In this document: in pieces, positions 8,056 through 17,463 of the stretch
Layout of the letters: each line of letters opens with the position of its first letter
Numbering within the stretch: the first letter of the stretch is position 1
DNA from: Oscillospiraceae bacterium
Lineage (GTDB): Bacteria; Bacillota; Clostridia; Oscillospirales; Oscillospiraceae
Reading direction: 5' to 3'
Length of the DNA: 64,000 nucleotides
Assembly (NCBI GenBank): GCA_902781745.1
Contig: CACZKM010000001.1
Coordinates: 110,771 to 174,770, forward strand
Notes under the pieces: model-generated
Database searches by the model: none
What the model was told of the DNA's origin: nothing
Seen by the model: only the letters and a program-made list of their open reading frames with translations
Position numbers and translations under genes: made by a program

Positions 8056-9387
8056 TCAATACAATACCATGTACTTTGCCAGCTCCCAACTGGAGACGCG
8101 GGTGCAATACTCTTCCCACTCTTTTTCCTTGCCGGCGACGTACTGAGAATAGATATGGGGACCGAGCACATCCTGGATCAGGGTGTCCTTGGCCAGGTCG
8201 AACAGGGCGTGCTCCAGGGAATCGGGCAGGTCTTCGATCCCCGCCTCGGCTCTCTGGGCGGCATTCATATCAAAGATGTTCTCTGTGATCTCCTCCGGGG
8301 GCGTGAGGCCGCGCTCAATGCCGTCCAGACCGGCGGCCAGACAGACGGCCAGAGCCAGATAGGGATTGCAGGAGGGGTCGGGATTCCGCAGCTCCACACG
8401 GGTAGAGTTGCCCCGGGCGGCGGGGATGCGGATGAGGGCGGAACGGTTGGAGGCGGACCAGGCCAGATAGCAGGGGGCCTCGTAGCCGGGCACCAGCCGC
8501 TTATAGGAGTTGACCAGGGGATTGGTGATGGCGGTCATGGCCTTGACGTGCTCCAGCAGGCCGGCGATAAAGCTGTAGCACTCCTTGGAGAGCCCACGCT
8601 GGCCGTCGGGATCGTAAAAAATGTTCTTCCCGTCCTTGAACAGGGACATATTGATGTGCATTCCGGAGCCGGGGGTGCCGTAAATTGGCTTGGGCATAAA
8701 GGTGGCGTGGAAGCCGTTGGCGTACGCGATCTTTTTCACCGTCTGCTTGAAGGTGACAATGTTGTCGGCGGCAGTCAGCGCGTCGGCGTATTTGAAGTCG
8801 ATCTCATGCTGGCCGGCGGCGCACTCGTGGTGGGACGCCTCGATTTCAAAGCCCAGATGCTCCAGCGCCAGGCAGATCTCCCGTCGGATGTAATCGCCGT
8901 GGTCAATGGGGCCCAGGTCAAAATAGCCGGCCTCGTCGCCGGTGCGGGTGGTGGGCTTGCCGTCTTTGTCCAGCTCAAAGAGGAAAAACTCGCACTCAGG
9001 ACCTACGTTGAAGGTATAGCCCAGGGAAGCCGCCTTTTCCAACACGCGCTTCAGGGCGCCTCTGGGGTCGCCGATAAAGGGAGAGCCGTCGGGGTTGCGC
9101 ACGTCGCAGATCAGCCGGGCCACCTTGCCCTTGGACTCGTACCAGGACAGGATGGTGAAGGAGTCCAGATCGGGGTGAAGATACTGATCGGATTCGTGAA
9201 TCCGGGTAAAGCCTTCGATAGAACTGCCGTCAATGGAGATTTGGTTGTTGACCGCCTTGGTGATCTGGGAGGCGGGAATGGCCACGTTTTTCGACTGGCC
9301 GAAAATATCGGTAAACTGCATACGGATGAAGTCGATGCCCTCTTCTTCTACCATACGGATGATATCTTCTCTGGTATAATTGCTCAT
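8056..9387 (-). CDS. glnA: Glutamine synthetase type I (alpha)
   Basis: 443 residues from the ATG at 9387 (AAGGAGAGGACCT before it). It shows the GSI order: N-terminal beta-grasp domain (FTDIFGQSKNVAIP), GSSIEGFTRIHESDQYLHPD containing the Arg used in feedback inhibition of GSI-alpha enzymes, VGPECEFFLFE metal ligands, HHECAAGQHEIDF, KPIYGTPGSGMHINMS, NPLVNSYKRLVPGYEAP, SNRSALIRIP and RVELRNPDPSCNPYLA. Length and the WELAKYMVLY tail fit GSI-alpha, without the tyrosine adenylylation loop of GSI-beta. It makes glutamine, the nitrogen donor for CarA, GlmS and PurL encoded nearby. Single-gene transcript with its own promoter and terminator. Confidence 0.97.
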   Translation of the reverse strand: MSNYTREDIIRMVEEEGIDFIRMQFTDIFGQSKNVAIPASQITKAVNNQISIDGSSIEGFTRIHESDQYLHPDLDSFTILSWYESKGKVARLICDVRNPDGSPFIGDPRGALKRVLEKAASLGYTFNVGPECEFFLFELDKDGKPTTRTGDEAGYFDLGPIDHGDYIRREICLALEHLGFEIEASHHECAAGQHEIDFKYADALTAADNIVTFKQTVKKIAYANGFHATFMPKPIYGTPGSGMHINMSLFKDGKNIFYDPDGQRGLSKECYSFIAGLLEHVKAMTAITNPLVNSYKRLVPGYEAPCYLAWSASNRSALIRIPAARGNSTRVELRNPDPSCNPYLALAVCLAAGLDGIERGLTPPEEITENIFDMNAAQRAEAGIEDLPDSLEHALFDLAKDTLIQDVLGPHIYSQYVAGKEKEWEEYCTRVSSWELAKYMVLY

Positions 9388-9477
9388 AGGTCCTCTCCTT
9401 TCGCGCTGCGCAGGACCGCACAGCAAAAAGGACAAGTAAGCCTCGATTTCCGCCGAAGCACTCGTCCGCTCCCGAAA

Positions 9478-9507
9478 ATTATAGTATCCCCGGCGGGGAA
9501 CTGTCAA
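9478..9507 (-). promoter_or_regulatory. Sigma-A promoter of glnA with palindromic spacer
   Basis: Minus strand TTGACA, 18-base spacer, TATAAT. The spacer holds ccccggcgggg (9488-9498), a perfect inverted repeat between the -35 and -10 where a repressor could act. No canonical GlnR box (TGTNAN7TNACA) was found. Confidence 0.85.
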
Positions 9508-9711
9508 GAAAAAATGGGGAAGTTTGCAAGATTTTTGCCCTGTGGTTTCATGCGAAAATACTTTTGTGCTCTTTGCACAGAATACGCGCCGGAAAAATAG
9601 ACGACGACCCATTGCAAATTCCCGTGATTTGTGCGAAAATGTATCCTGTAACCAAAGCGACTACGCACAGGATCTCTGCGCGCCGACCAAAAGAAAGGGA
9701 TCGATCATAGC
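9508..9711. other. Intergenic region between divergent glnA and purC
   Basis: No gene is visible. It holds two copies of tgcgaaaat (9551-9559 and 9632-9640), 81 bases apart. The second overlaps a weak plus-strand promoter candidate for purC: TTGCAA at 9612, 17-base spacer, GAAAAT at 9635. The repeats loosely resemble the CGAACAT core of Bacillus PurR boxes; that link is speculative. Confidence 0.35.
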
Positions 9712-10422
9712 ATGACAAAACTGGAACAGATCTATGAAGGGAAAGCCAAGAAGGTCTTTCGCACCGACGACCCGGAACGCTTCATCGTCTCCTATAAAGA
9801 CGACGCCACCGCCTTCGACGGAAAGAAGAAGGGGACCATTATGGGGAAGGGCGTCATCAATAATCGCATGACCAACTATCTCATGCAGATGCTGGAGAGC
9901 AAGGGGATCCCCACCCACTTCGTGGAGGAGCTCAGCGACCGGGACACCGTGGTGAAGAAGGTGGAGATCGTCCCTCTGGAGGTCATCATCCGCAACATCT
10001 CCGCCGGCCACTTTGCCCAGCGGTACGGCGTCGAGGAGGGCATCGTCTTTGAGGAGCCAGTCATTGAGTTTTCCTATAAAAATGACGCCCTGGGAGATCC
10101 GCTCCTGAACTCCTATCACGCCAGAGCTCTGAAACTGGCGACCAAGGAGGAGATCGAGACCATCAAGGACCTGGCCTTCCGGGTCAACGAGGCGCTGAAG
10201 GAATTTTTCCTGTCCGTAAATATCCGCCTGGTGGACTTCAAGCTGGAGTTCGGGCGGACCTCTGACGGGACCATCATCCTGGCGGACGAGATCTCTCCCG
10301 ATACCTGCCGCCTCTGGGACAAGGACACCGATGAGAAGCTGGACAAGGACCGCTTCCGCCGGGATCTGGGCAACGTAGAGGGGGCCTATCAGGAGGTCAT
10401 GCGCCGGATCGGTTTGGGATAA
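9712..10422 (+). CDS. purC: SAICAR synthetase
   Basis: 236 residues, typical for stand-alone bacterial PurC. YEGKAKKVF and KGVINNRMTNYLMQ at the N-terminus, EVIIRNISAGHFAQRYG, VDFKLEFGRTSDGTIILADEISPDTCRLWD and the C-terminal VMRRIGL are the family landmarks. It ligates CAIR with aspartate using ATP. It is separated from the main pur cluster by glmS, nadE and the symporter, so it is probably controlled separately. The ribosome site (AGAAAGGG) is weaker and farther away than in the neighbours. Confidence 0.96.
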   Translation: MTKLEQIYEGKAKKVFRTDDPERFIVSYKDDATAFDGKKKGTIMGKGVINNRMTNYLMQMLESKGIPTHFVEELSDRDTVVKKVEIVPLEVIIRNISAGHFAQRYGVEEGIVFEEPVIEFSYKNDALGDPLLNSYHARALKLATKEEIETIKDLAFRVNEALKEFFLSVNIRLVDFKLEFGRTSDGTIILADEISPDTCRLWDKDTDEKLDKDRFRRDLGNVEGAYQEVMRRIGLG

Positions 10423-10483
10423 GGATCAGAACGCTCCGCGGCGGAAGGCCGCATTTCGTAAGAATATTTAGGAGGAAACGATT

Positions 10484-12310
<1,827 letters not shown>

Positions 12311-12326
12311 GAAGGAGAGGTCGAGT

Positions 12327-13061
12327 ATGAGAAACTACGCGGAAGAGACCGAAAAGCGGGTTGCCTTTATCAAGAAAGCCTTGGAAGCTGCCCACGCCGA
12401 CGGTATCATCTTCGGCAACAGCGGCGGCAAGGACTCTGCCCTGGTGGGCATCCTGTGCAAGATGGCCTGCGACAATACCGAGGGGATCATCCTGCCCTGC
12501 AGCTCCAAGCGGAACTTTACCATTGACAAGGACGACGGCATGGAGGTGGCGGAGAAATTCGGCATCAAGACCCGGATCCTGGACCTGACCCCCCAGAAGG
12601 AACTGGCGATGGAGGCGGTGTCGACGCTCACGACCCTCAATGACGCAGCCATCTCCAACATTGCGCCCCGGCTGCGGATGATCACCCTCTATGCTGTGGC
12701 CGCCAGTGAGAACCGCCTGGTGGCGGGGACCGGCAACGCCAGCGAGTTCCACATGGGCTACTTCACCAAATGGGGCGACGGAGCCTTCGACCTTAACCCC
12801 ATTGCCGACCTGACGGCCACGGAGGTCTTTGAATACCTCCGCTACCTGAATGCCCCTGAGGCGGTTATCACCAAAGCGCCCTCCGCCGGGCTGTTTGAGG
12901 GCCAAACCGACGAGGACGACATGGGCGTCACCTACGCCGCCATCGACAAGTATATCACCACCGGTGAGGCTAATGAAAAGGACAAGGCCATTATCGACCG
13001 GTACTATGCCCGCAGCGGCCACAAGCGCCGCCCGCCGCTGCGGTATCCCGACGAGCCCTAA
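12327..13061 (+). CDS. nadE: NAD synthase, ammonia-dependent
   Basis: 244 residues from the ATG at 12327, preceded by AAGGAG, 16 bases after glmS. PP-loop SGGKDSALVG near residue 32, LVAGTGNASEFHMGYFTKWGDG, and the C-terminal KRRPPLRYP seen in short NadE proteins. It adenylates nicotinate adenine dinucleotide and amidates it with free ammonia; there is no nitrilase-type glutaminase domain. Tight spacing suggests cotranscription with glmS. Confidence 0.95.
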   Translation: MRNYAEETEKRVAFIKKALEAAHADGIIFGNSGGKDSALVGILCKMACDNTEGIILPCSSKRNFTIDKDDGMEVAEKFGIKTRILDLTPQKELAMEAVSTLTTLNDAAISNIAPRLRMITLYAVAASENRLVAGTGNASEFHMGYFTKWGDGAFDLNPIADLTATEVFEYLRYLNAPEAVITKAPSAGLFEGQTDEDDMGVTYAAIDKYITTGEANEKDKAIIDRYYARSGHKRRPPLRYPDEP

Positions 13062-13075
13062 GCATTGCAGCAGTT

Positions 13076-13119
13076 ACAGCGCCGCGACAGGTCATGGATC
13101 GAACCTGTTGCGGCGCTGT
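13076..13119. repeat. Large near-perfect hairpin after nadE
   Basis: Arms 13076-13092 and 13102-13119 (ACAGCGCCGCGACAGGT and its near complement) form a stem of about 17 bp. No T tract follows on either strand, so classical intrinsic termination is doubtful. It may be a processing or attenuation site, or a palindromic repeat unit. Confidence 0.5.
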
Positions 13120-13405
13120 CTATTGATCGAACCCGTGATACCTTCGGCAGGACGACGTCCCTTTTGTCGTCCATTTGCCTGCGGGGAAAGGGGCTTTGCT
13201 GTGCGGAGGTTTTTCACGCAAAAGAGAAGGGGAGAGACACACGTGATTCATTTCTGGACTTATAATATATTGAAGAAATGGGAGTATATAGAAATTTTGA
13301 GGGACTATTCATAGAAAACTGCTGAAAAATAATAAAAAATGGGCGAAAAAAATCTGCTGATTGAAAGATTTAATGAACGAAAGACGAAAGAAACGAAAAT
13401 AAAGC
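13120..13405. other. Gene-poor AT-rich stretch before the symporter leader
   Basis: No supported gene. Short open frames here lack ribosome sites and family features. The second half is notably A-rich compared with the flanking coding DNA and leads into the promoter at 13406. Confidence 0.5.
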
Positions 13406-13434
13406 TTGCAATAAATCCGTCTAGGGAATATAAT
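13406..13434 (+). promoter_or_regulatory. Sigma-A promoter of the AGCS symporter leader
   Basis: TTGCAA, 17-base spacer, TATAAT. The transcript would begin near 13441 and include the glycine aptamer. Confidence 0.82.
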
Positions 13435-13444
13435 AGCGACATAG

Positions 13445-13560
13445 CAGAGGAGCATTCCTCAGGGAATGCTTTGTACCGCTGGAGACTAGAGACGCCGAAG
13501 GGGCAGGACGACGAAATACTCGCGCGCAAGCAGGCAGACAGTCAAGGGCTTCAGGTCCGG
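13445..13560 (+). ncRNA. Glycine riboswitch (probably a single aptamer)
   Basis: The core ctggagactagagacg followed by CCGAAGGGGCA matches the conserved GGAGA and CGCCGAAGGGGCAA segments of the gcvT-type glycine aptamer. The 3' segment (ctcgcgcgcaagcaggcagacag) is a looser match to the usual CUCUCAGGCAAAAGGACAG. A short hairpin just upstream (gcattcctcagggaatgc) may be the ghost helix of a one-aptamer form. The downstream AGCS symporter is a known class of glycine-riboswitch target. Boundaries are approximate. Confidence 0.68.
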
Positions 13561-13589
13561 AACCAGGATGGAGACGCTGCTGATTGCGT

Positions 13590-13626
13590 GGAGTGCCGTT
13601 GTTTTGCGGCGCTCCCTTTCGTTTTC
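13590..13626 (+). terminator. Riboswitch expression-platform terminator before the AGCS gene
   Basis: Stem GGAGTGCCG/CGGCGCTCC (13590-13598 with 13607-13615), then CTTTCGTTTTC. Its position between aptamer and gene suggests transcription attenuation relieved by glycine. Confidence 0.65.
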
Positions 13627-13681
13627 AGGGGGACGTTTCTGCTAACCCGAGAGAATTTGAGACAAAAAGGAGAGATAATGC

Positions 13682-15115
13682 ATGGAAACTATCGCTAGTA
13701 TCAATGGTGCGATAAATGGCGTCGTTTGGGGTCTTCCTATGCTGATCCTGTTGGTGGGCGCGGGCATCGTCCTGACCATCATGAACACAGGCCTGCAGTT
13801 CCGGAAGTTCGGCTATGCCATGAAGAACACCGGCGGCAAGATCTTCACGAAGGTCGAGGCCGGCGAGGGCGAGATGACGCCCTTCCAGGCCATGTCCACC
13901 GCTCTGGCCTCCACCGTCGGTACCGGTAATATCGCCGGTATCACCACGGCTCTGGTCCTTGGCGGCGCAGGCTCTATTTTTTGGCTGTGGGTCACCGCTC
14001 TGATCGGTATGTGTACCAAGTACTCGGAGGTTATGCTGGCTGTTAAATACCGTGAGAGAAACGCGGTTGGCGACTGGGTCGGCGGCCCCATGTACTACAT
14101 CAAAAACGGTATGGGCAAGAACTGGAAGTGGCTTGCAGTCGTCTTCTCGATCTTTGCCGCTCTGGCCGCTTTTGGTATCGGCAACGCCGTGCAGGTGGGC
14201 AACATCGTCAGCTCCATCAACACCGTTATTGTGGCCTTTAACCCCGACTTCACCGGCCAGTCTACGGTCAACATGGTCCTGGGTATTGTCCTGGCGGTCC
14301 TGGTGGCCATCGTCCTCTTCGGCGGCATCAAGCGCTTGGGCGCTGTCACGGAGAGACTGGTCCCCATCATGGCAGTCATCTACATTGTGGCTTGCCTGAT
14401 CGTCCTCATTCGCTATATCGGCACTCTGCCTGCTGTTATCGGTGATATCTTCCGTGGCGCCTTCTCCCCCGCGGGCGTTACCGGCGGCGTGATAGGTTCC
14501 ATGTTCCTGGTTATCACCTGGGGCGTCAAGAGAGGCGTGTTCTCCAACGAGGCCGGCCTCGGTTCCGCTCCTATCGCCCATGCCTCCACTTCTGAGACCG
14601 ATCCTGTCAAGCAGGGCCTGTACGGTATCTTCGAAGTGTTCATGGACACCATCGTCATCTGCTCCCTGTCCGGCCTGACCGTCCTGTGCGCCATGAAGGG
14701 CACCGGGATGGAGCTGCTGGACTACGGCAATAAGGCTGCCGCCACCACCAACGTCAACGCCCAGGCTCTGGGTACTGTCTTCGGTGTGAAGGCCGGCGCT
14801 CTGATCATTGCGATCGGCATTGCGCTGTTCGCGTTCTCCACCGTTCTGGGCTGGGGCCTCTATGGTGCCCGTTCCTGCGAGTTCGTGTTCGGCACCAAGA
14901 GCATCAAGCCTTACTACGCGATCTTTGTTATCGTGGTCTTCGTGGGCGCCACCATGGACCTGGCTCTGGCCTGGGACATCGCCGACACCCTCAACGGCCT
15001 GATGGCTATCCCCAACCTGATCGGTGTTCTGGTCTTGTCTCCCAAGGTGGTCAAAGAGACCAAACGTCACTTCCGCGGCGAGGAATTCGTACCTCAGAGC
15101 GACTGGAAGGACTAA
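13682..15115 (+). CDS. Alanine/glycine:cation symporter (AGCS family)
   Basis: 477 residues with about ten membrane helices. AGCS landmarks: STALASTVGTGNIAGITTAL, FWLWVTALIGMCTKYSEV, GGPMYYIKNG, NEAGLGSAPIAHAS, SGLTVLCAM and the long C-terminal helices. The family couples Na+ or H+ to uptake of alanine or glycine; the glycine aptamer in the leader points to glycine as the regulatory signal and likely substrate. AAAGGAGAG precedes the start. It is a single-gene transcript closed by a strong terminator. Confidence 0.93.
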   Translation: METIASINGAINGVVWGLPMLILLVGAGIVLTIMNTGLQFRKFGYAMKNTGGKIFTKVEAGEGEMTPFQAMSTALASTVGTGNIAGITTALVLGGAGSIFWLWVTALIGMCTKYSEVMLAVKYRERNAVGDWVGGPMYYIKNGMGKNWKWLAVVFSIFAALAAFGIGNAVQVGNIVSSINTVIVAFNPDFTGQSTVNMVLGIVLAVLVAIVLFGGIKRLGAVTERLVPIMAVIYIVACLIVLIRYIGTLPAVIGDIFRGAFSPAGVTGGVIGSMFLVITWGVKRGVFSNEAGLGSAPIAHASTSETDPVKQGLYGIFEVFMDTIVICSLSGLTVLCAMKGTGMELLDYGNKAAATTNVNAQALGTVFGVKAGALIIAIGIALFAFSTVLGWGLYGARSCEFVFGTKSIKPYYAIFVIVVFVGATMDLALAWDIADTLNGLMAIPNLIGVLVLSPKVVKETKRHFRGEEFVPQSDWKD

Positions 15116-15150
15116 GAGAAGACAGATCCGATCCAATCATGATTCCCTTC

Positions 15151-15184
15151 ACCGCGGGACGCGTCAATGCGTCCCGCGGTTTTC
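15151..15184 (+). terminator. Terminator of the AGCS gene
   Basis: Perfect 12-bp stem ACCGCGGGACGC/GCGTCCCGCGGT (15151-15162 with 15169-15180), followed by TTTTC. Confidence 0.92.
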
Positions 15185-15287
15185 TGTGTATGGGTGATAA
15201 ATCCCTGACAGTGGCATATTGGGGGTTCTTGCAGTGCGTTGCCACAAGAGAAAGTGTAAAAACCCGAAATCCTATGCAATCTTGCGC

Positions 15288-15316
15288 TTGCGAAACGAGA
15301 GATACTATAGTATAAT
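15288..15316 (+). promoter_or_regulatory. Sigma-A promoter of the purE cluster
   Basis: TTGCGA, 17-base spacer, TATAAT. It lies about 30 bases before the ZTP aptamer. No second strong promoter was seen before the later pur genes. Confidence 0.82.
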
Positions 15317-15344
15317 AAATCGATTCTATCTGGAAACAACGAGA

Positions 15345-15416
15345 ACTTTTTGTGACTGACGGAAGTGGAGCGGACCACAGGGAGCAAAAAGCATAGTGCG
15401 CCGACCGTCTGGGCAG
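15345..15416 (+). ncRNA. ZTP riboswitch (pfl motif)
   Basis: The conserved pfl landmarks appear in order: TGTGACTGACGG at 15351, a short P2-type hairpin GTGG/CCAC, CAGGGAGCA, then CCGACCGTCTGGGCA ending at 15414, whose CTGGGCA strand forms the ligand-binding pseudoknot in this class. GACGG and CCGTC can form the closing helix. ZTP riboswitches sense ZMP/ZTP and switch on purine and folate genes, which is exactly the downstream content. Boundaries are approximate. Confidence 0.9.
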
Positions 15417-15458
15417 TTCAATTGGAAGCATTGGAATTGGACTGCCGCTTTTTGTTTT
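15412..15458 (+). terminator. Expression-platform terminator of the ZTP riboswitch
   Basis: Stem GGCAGTTCAATT/AATTGGACTGCC (15412-15423 with 15435-15446) followed by CTTTTTGTTTTC. Its 5' arm shares GGCA (15411-15414) with the aptamer pseudoknot, so ligand binding and termination exclude each other, giving an ON switch. Confidence 0.88.
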
Positions 15459-15506
15459 CTTTGGGAGGACAAACAAAGTATTTGCGCAGAAGAGAGGATG
15501 ATTTTG

Positions 15507-16001
15507 ATGAAAAAAGTCGGGATCATCATGGGCAGCGACAGCGATCTGCCTGTGGTGGAAAAAGCCATTGATAAGCTGAAGGAGTATGGGGTGCCCTATG
15601 AGGTCCATGTGTATTCGGCCCACCGGACCCCGGAGCAGTCGGCGGAGTTTTCCCGGACCGCCCGGGAGGGCGGCTTCGGCGCCATCATCGCCGCAGCGGG
15701 AAAGGCCGCCCATCTGGCGGGCGCCATTGCCGCCAACACCACGCTGCCGGTCATCGGCATCCCGGTGAAATCCTCTACGCTGGACGGTTTGGATGCGCTG
15801 CTGTCCACGGTCCAAATGCCCACGGGTATCCCGGTGGCCACCGTGGCCATCGACGGCGCTGCCAATGCCGCCCTGCTGGCGGTGGAGATCCTTGCGGTCT
15901 CCGACGAAGGGCTGGCAGACAAGCTGTCCAAGGCCAGAGCTGCGGAATCGGCCAAGGTGCTGGAGAAGAACGCAGCCGTTGAGGCGAAGTTCAATCAATA
16001 A
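15507..16001 (+). CDS. purE: N5-carboxyaminoimidazole ribonucleotide mutase
   Basis: 164 residues from the ATG at 15507 (GAGAGG before it). The class I PurE pattern is clear: [24 protein letters not shown] with the conserved His, [27 protein letters not shown] and the helix [14 protein letters not shown]. It rearranges N5-CAIR to CAIR, which normally requires PurK; no purK is present in this window. First gene after the ZTP riboswitch. Confidence 0.96.
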   Translation: MKKVGIIMGSDSDLPVVEKAIDKLKEYGVPYEVHVYSAHRTPEQSAEFSRTAREGGFGAIIAAAGKAAHLAGAIAANTTLPVIGIPVKSSTLDGLDALLSTVQMPTGIPVATVAIDGAANAALLAVEILAVSDEGLADKLSKARAAESAKVLEKNAAVEAKFNQ

Positions 16002-16035
16002 CAATCTAAACCACTGAAACGGAGGAACAAGCACT

Positions 16036-17457
16036 ATGGGTGGTTTTTGCGGCGCGATCTCAAAACGAGACGTGGTCCTGGATGTTTATTTTGGAACCGA
16101 CTATCACTCCCATCTGGGCACCCGCCGGGGCGGAATGGCCGCCTGGGACCCGGAGATCGGCTTCCAGCGAGAGATCCACAACATCGAGAATTCTCCCTTC
16201 CGTACCAAGTTCGACAAGACGGTAGGAGAGATGAAGGGGTGCCTTTGCATCGGCAGCATCAGCGATACCGATCCCCAGCCTCTCCTGGTCCGTTCGGTCC
16301 ATGGGACCTATGCTATCTGTGTGGTGGGGGTGATCCACAATGAGGACGCCCTTATCGACCAACTGCTCAAGACGGAGGATGGCCATTTTGAGGCCATGAG
16401 CGGCGGCCGGGTCAACTCCAATGAGCTGGTAGCCTCTCTCATCAGCCAGCAGCCCACCATCGAGGAGGGCATCCGTTATGCCCAGGACATGGTGGAGGGA
16501 ACGGTCTCAGTTTTGATCATGACAAAGGACTGCCTCTATGCCGGCCGGGACAAGATGGGGCGGCTCCCCATCCACATCGGTCAGGACAGTGAGGGCTGCT
16601 GTGTTGCCTTCGAGACCTTCGCTTATCAGAAGGTTGGATATCGGGATGCCTACGAGTTAGGTCCTGCTGAGGTCGTGAAAGTGACGGAGACCGGCTGGGA
16701 AACCCTTCTGCCTCCTGGGGATAAAATGCGTATCTGCGCCTTCCTCTGGACCTACTACGGCTACCCCAACTCCAATTATGAGGGCATCAACGTTGAGGTT
16801 ATGCGAGGCAGAAACGGCCATATTCTGGCTAAGATCGATCGGAAGAACGGGGTGGCGCAGGACATCGACTATGTCAGCGGCGTGCCGGACTCCGGAACAC
16901 CTCACGCCATCGGCTACGCCAATGAGAGCGGCATCCCTTTCGCAAGGCCCTTTATCAAGTACACCCCCACCTGGCCCCGGTCTTTCATGCCCACCAACCA
17001 GCGAGAGCGTGACAAGGTGGCCAAGATGAAGCAGATCCCTGTCCACGAGCTGATCGAGGGCAAGAAGCTTCTTTTCGTGGACGACAGCATTGTTCGTGGC
17101 ACCCAGCTTCGTGAAACGGTGGAGTTCCTCTACACCAACGGCGCGAAGGAAGTTCACATTCGCTCTGCCTGCCCGCCCATCATGTACGGATGCAAATTCC
17201 TCAATTTCTCCACCAGCCGGTCGCCCATGGAACTGCTGGCCCGCCGGACAGTTTATGAGCTGGAGGGTGAGGAAGGTGAGAAGTACCTTGAGGAGTACAG
17301 CGACGCCAACACGGAGCGGGGCAAGAAGCTCCGGTCGGCCATTTGCGAAAAGCTCCACTTTACCTCTCTGGAATTCCAGTCCCTGGACGGACTGCTGGAA
17401 GCCATCGGCATGGACCCCTGCAAGGTATGTACCTATTGTTGGAACGGAAAGGAGTAA
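16036..17457 (+). CDS. purF: Amidophosphoribosyltransferase, divergent type without the N-terminal Cys nucleophile
   Basis: 473 residues; CGGAGG precedes the ATG. The phosphoribosyltransferase half is intact: GVPDSGTPHAIGYANESGIP, PTWPRSFMPTNQRERDKVAKMK, the PRPP loop LLFVDDSIVRGTQLRET, and C-terminal cysteines CKVCTYCW. The N-terminal Ntn glutaminase half is degenerate. Aligned on the usual (M)CGIxG start, it reads MGGFCG, so Gly2 stands where the nucleophile Cys should be and Cys5 is shifted three places. The Gln-binding RYxT motif and the HNG oxyanion motif are replaced by GSISDTDPQP and VGVIHNED. From memory, similar MGGxFG-type PurF proteins occur in Bacteroides and some clostridia. It makes phosphoribosylamine from PRPP; the ammonia source is uncertain. 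Confidence 0.9.
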   Translation: MGGFCGAISKRDVVLDVYFGTDYHSHLGTRRGGMAAWDPEIGFQREIHNIENSPFRTKFDKTVGEMKGCLCIGSISDTDPQPLLVRSVHGTYAICVVGVIHNEDALIDQLLKTEDGHFEAMSGGRVNSNELVASLISQQPTIEEGIRYAQDMVEGTVSVLIMTKDCLYAGRDKMGRLPIHIGQDSEGCCVAFETFAYQKVGYRDAYELGPAEVVKVTETGWETLLPPGDKMRICAFLWTYYGYPNSNYEGINVEVMRGRNGHILAKIDRKNGVAQDIDYVSGVPDSGTPHAIGYANESGIPFARPFIKYTPTWPRSFMPTNQRERDKVAKMKQIPVHELIEGKKLLFVDDSIVRGTQLRETVEFLYTNGAKEVHIRSACPPIMYGCKFLNFSTSRSPMELLARRTVYELEGEEGEKYLEEYSDANTERGKKLRSAICEKLHFTSLEFQSLDGLLEAIGMDPCKVCTYCWNGKE

Positions 17458-17463
17458 TCCACC

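Noticed and set aside
10423-10483. Possible glmS ribozyme before glmS
   Set aside because: The gap is only 61 bases, too short for the ribozyme, and its core sequences are not present.
13065-13529. Short open frames on both strands between nadE and the symporter
   Set aside because: They lack ribosome sites and family features; the minus-strand one runs through the promoter and riboswitch region.
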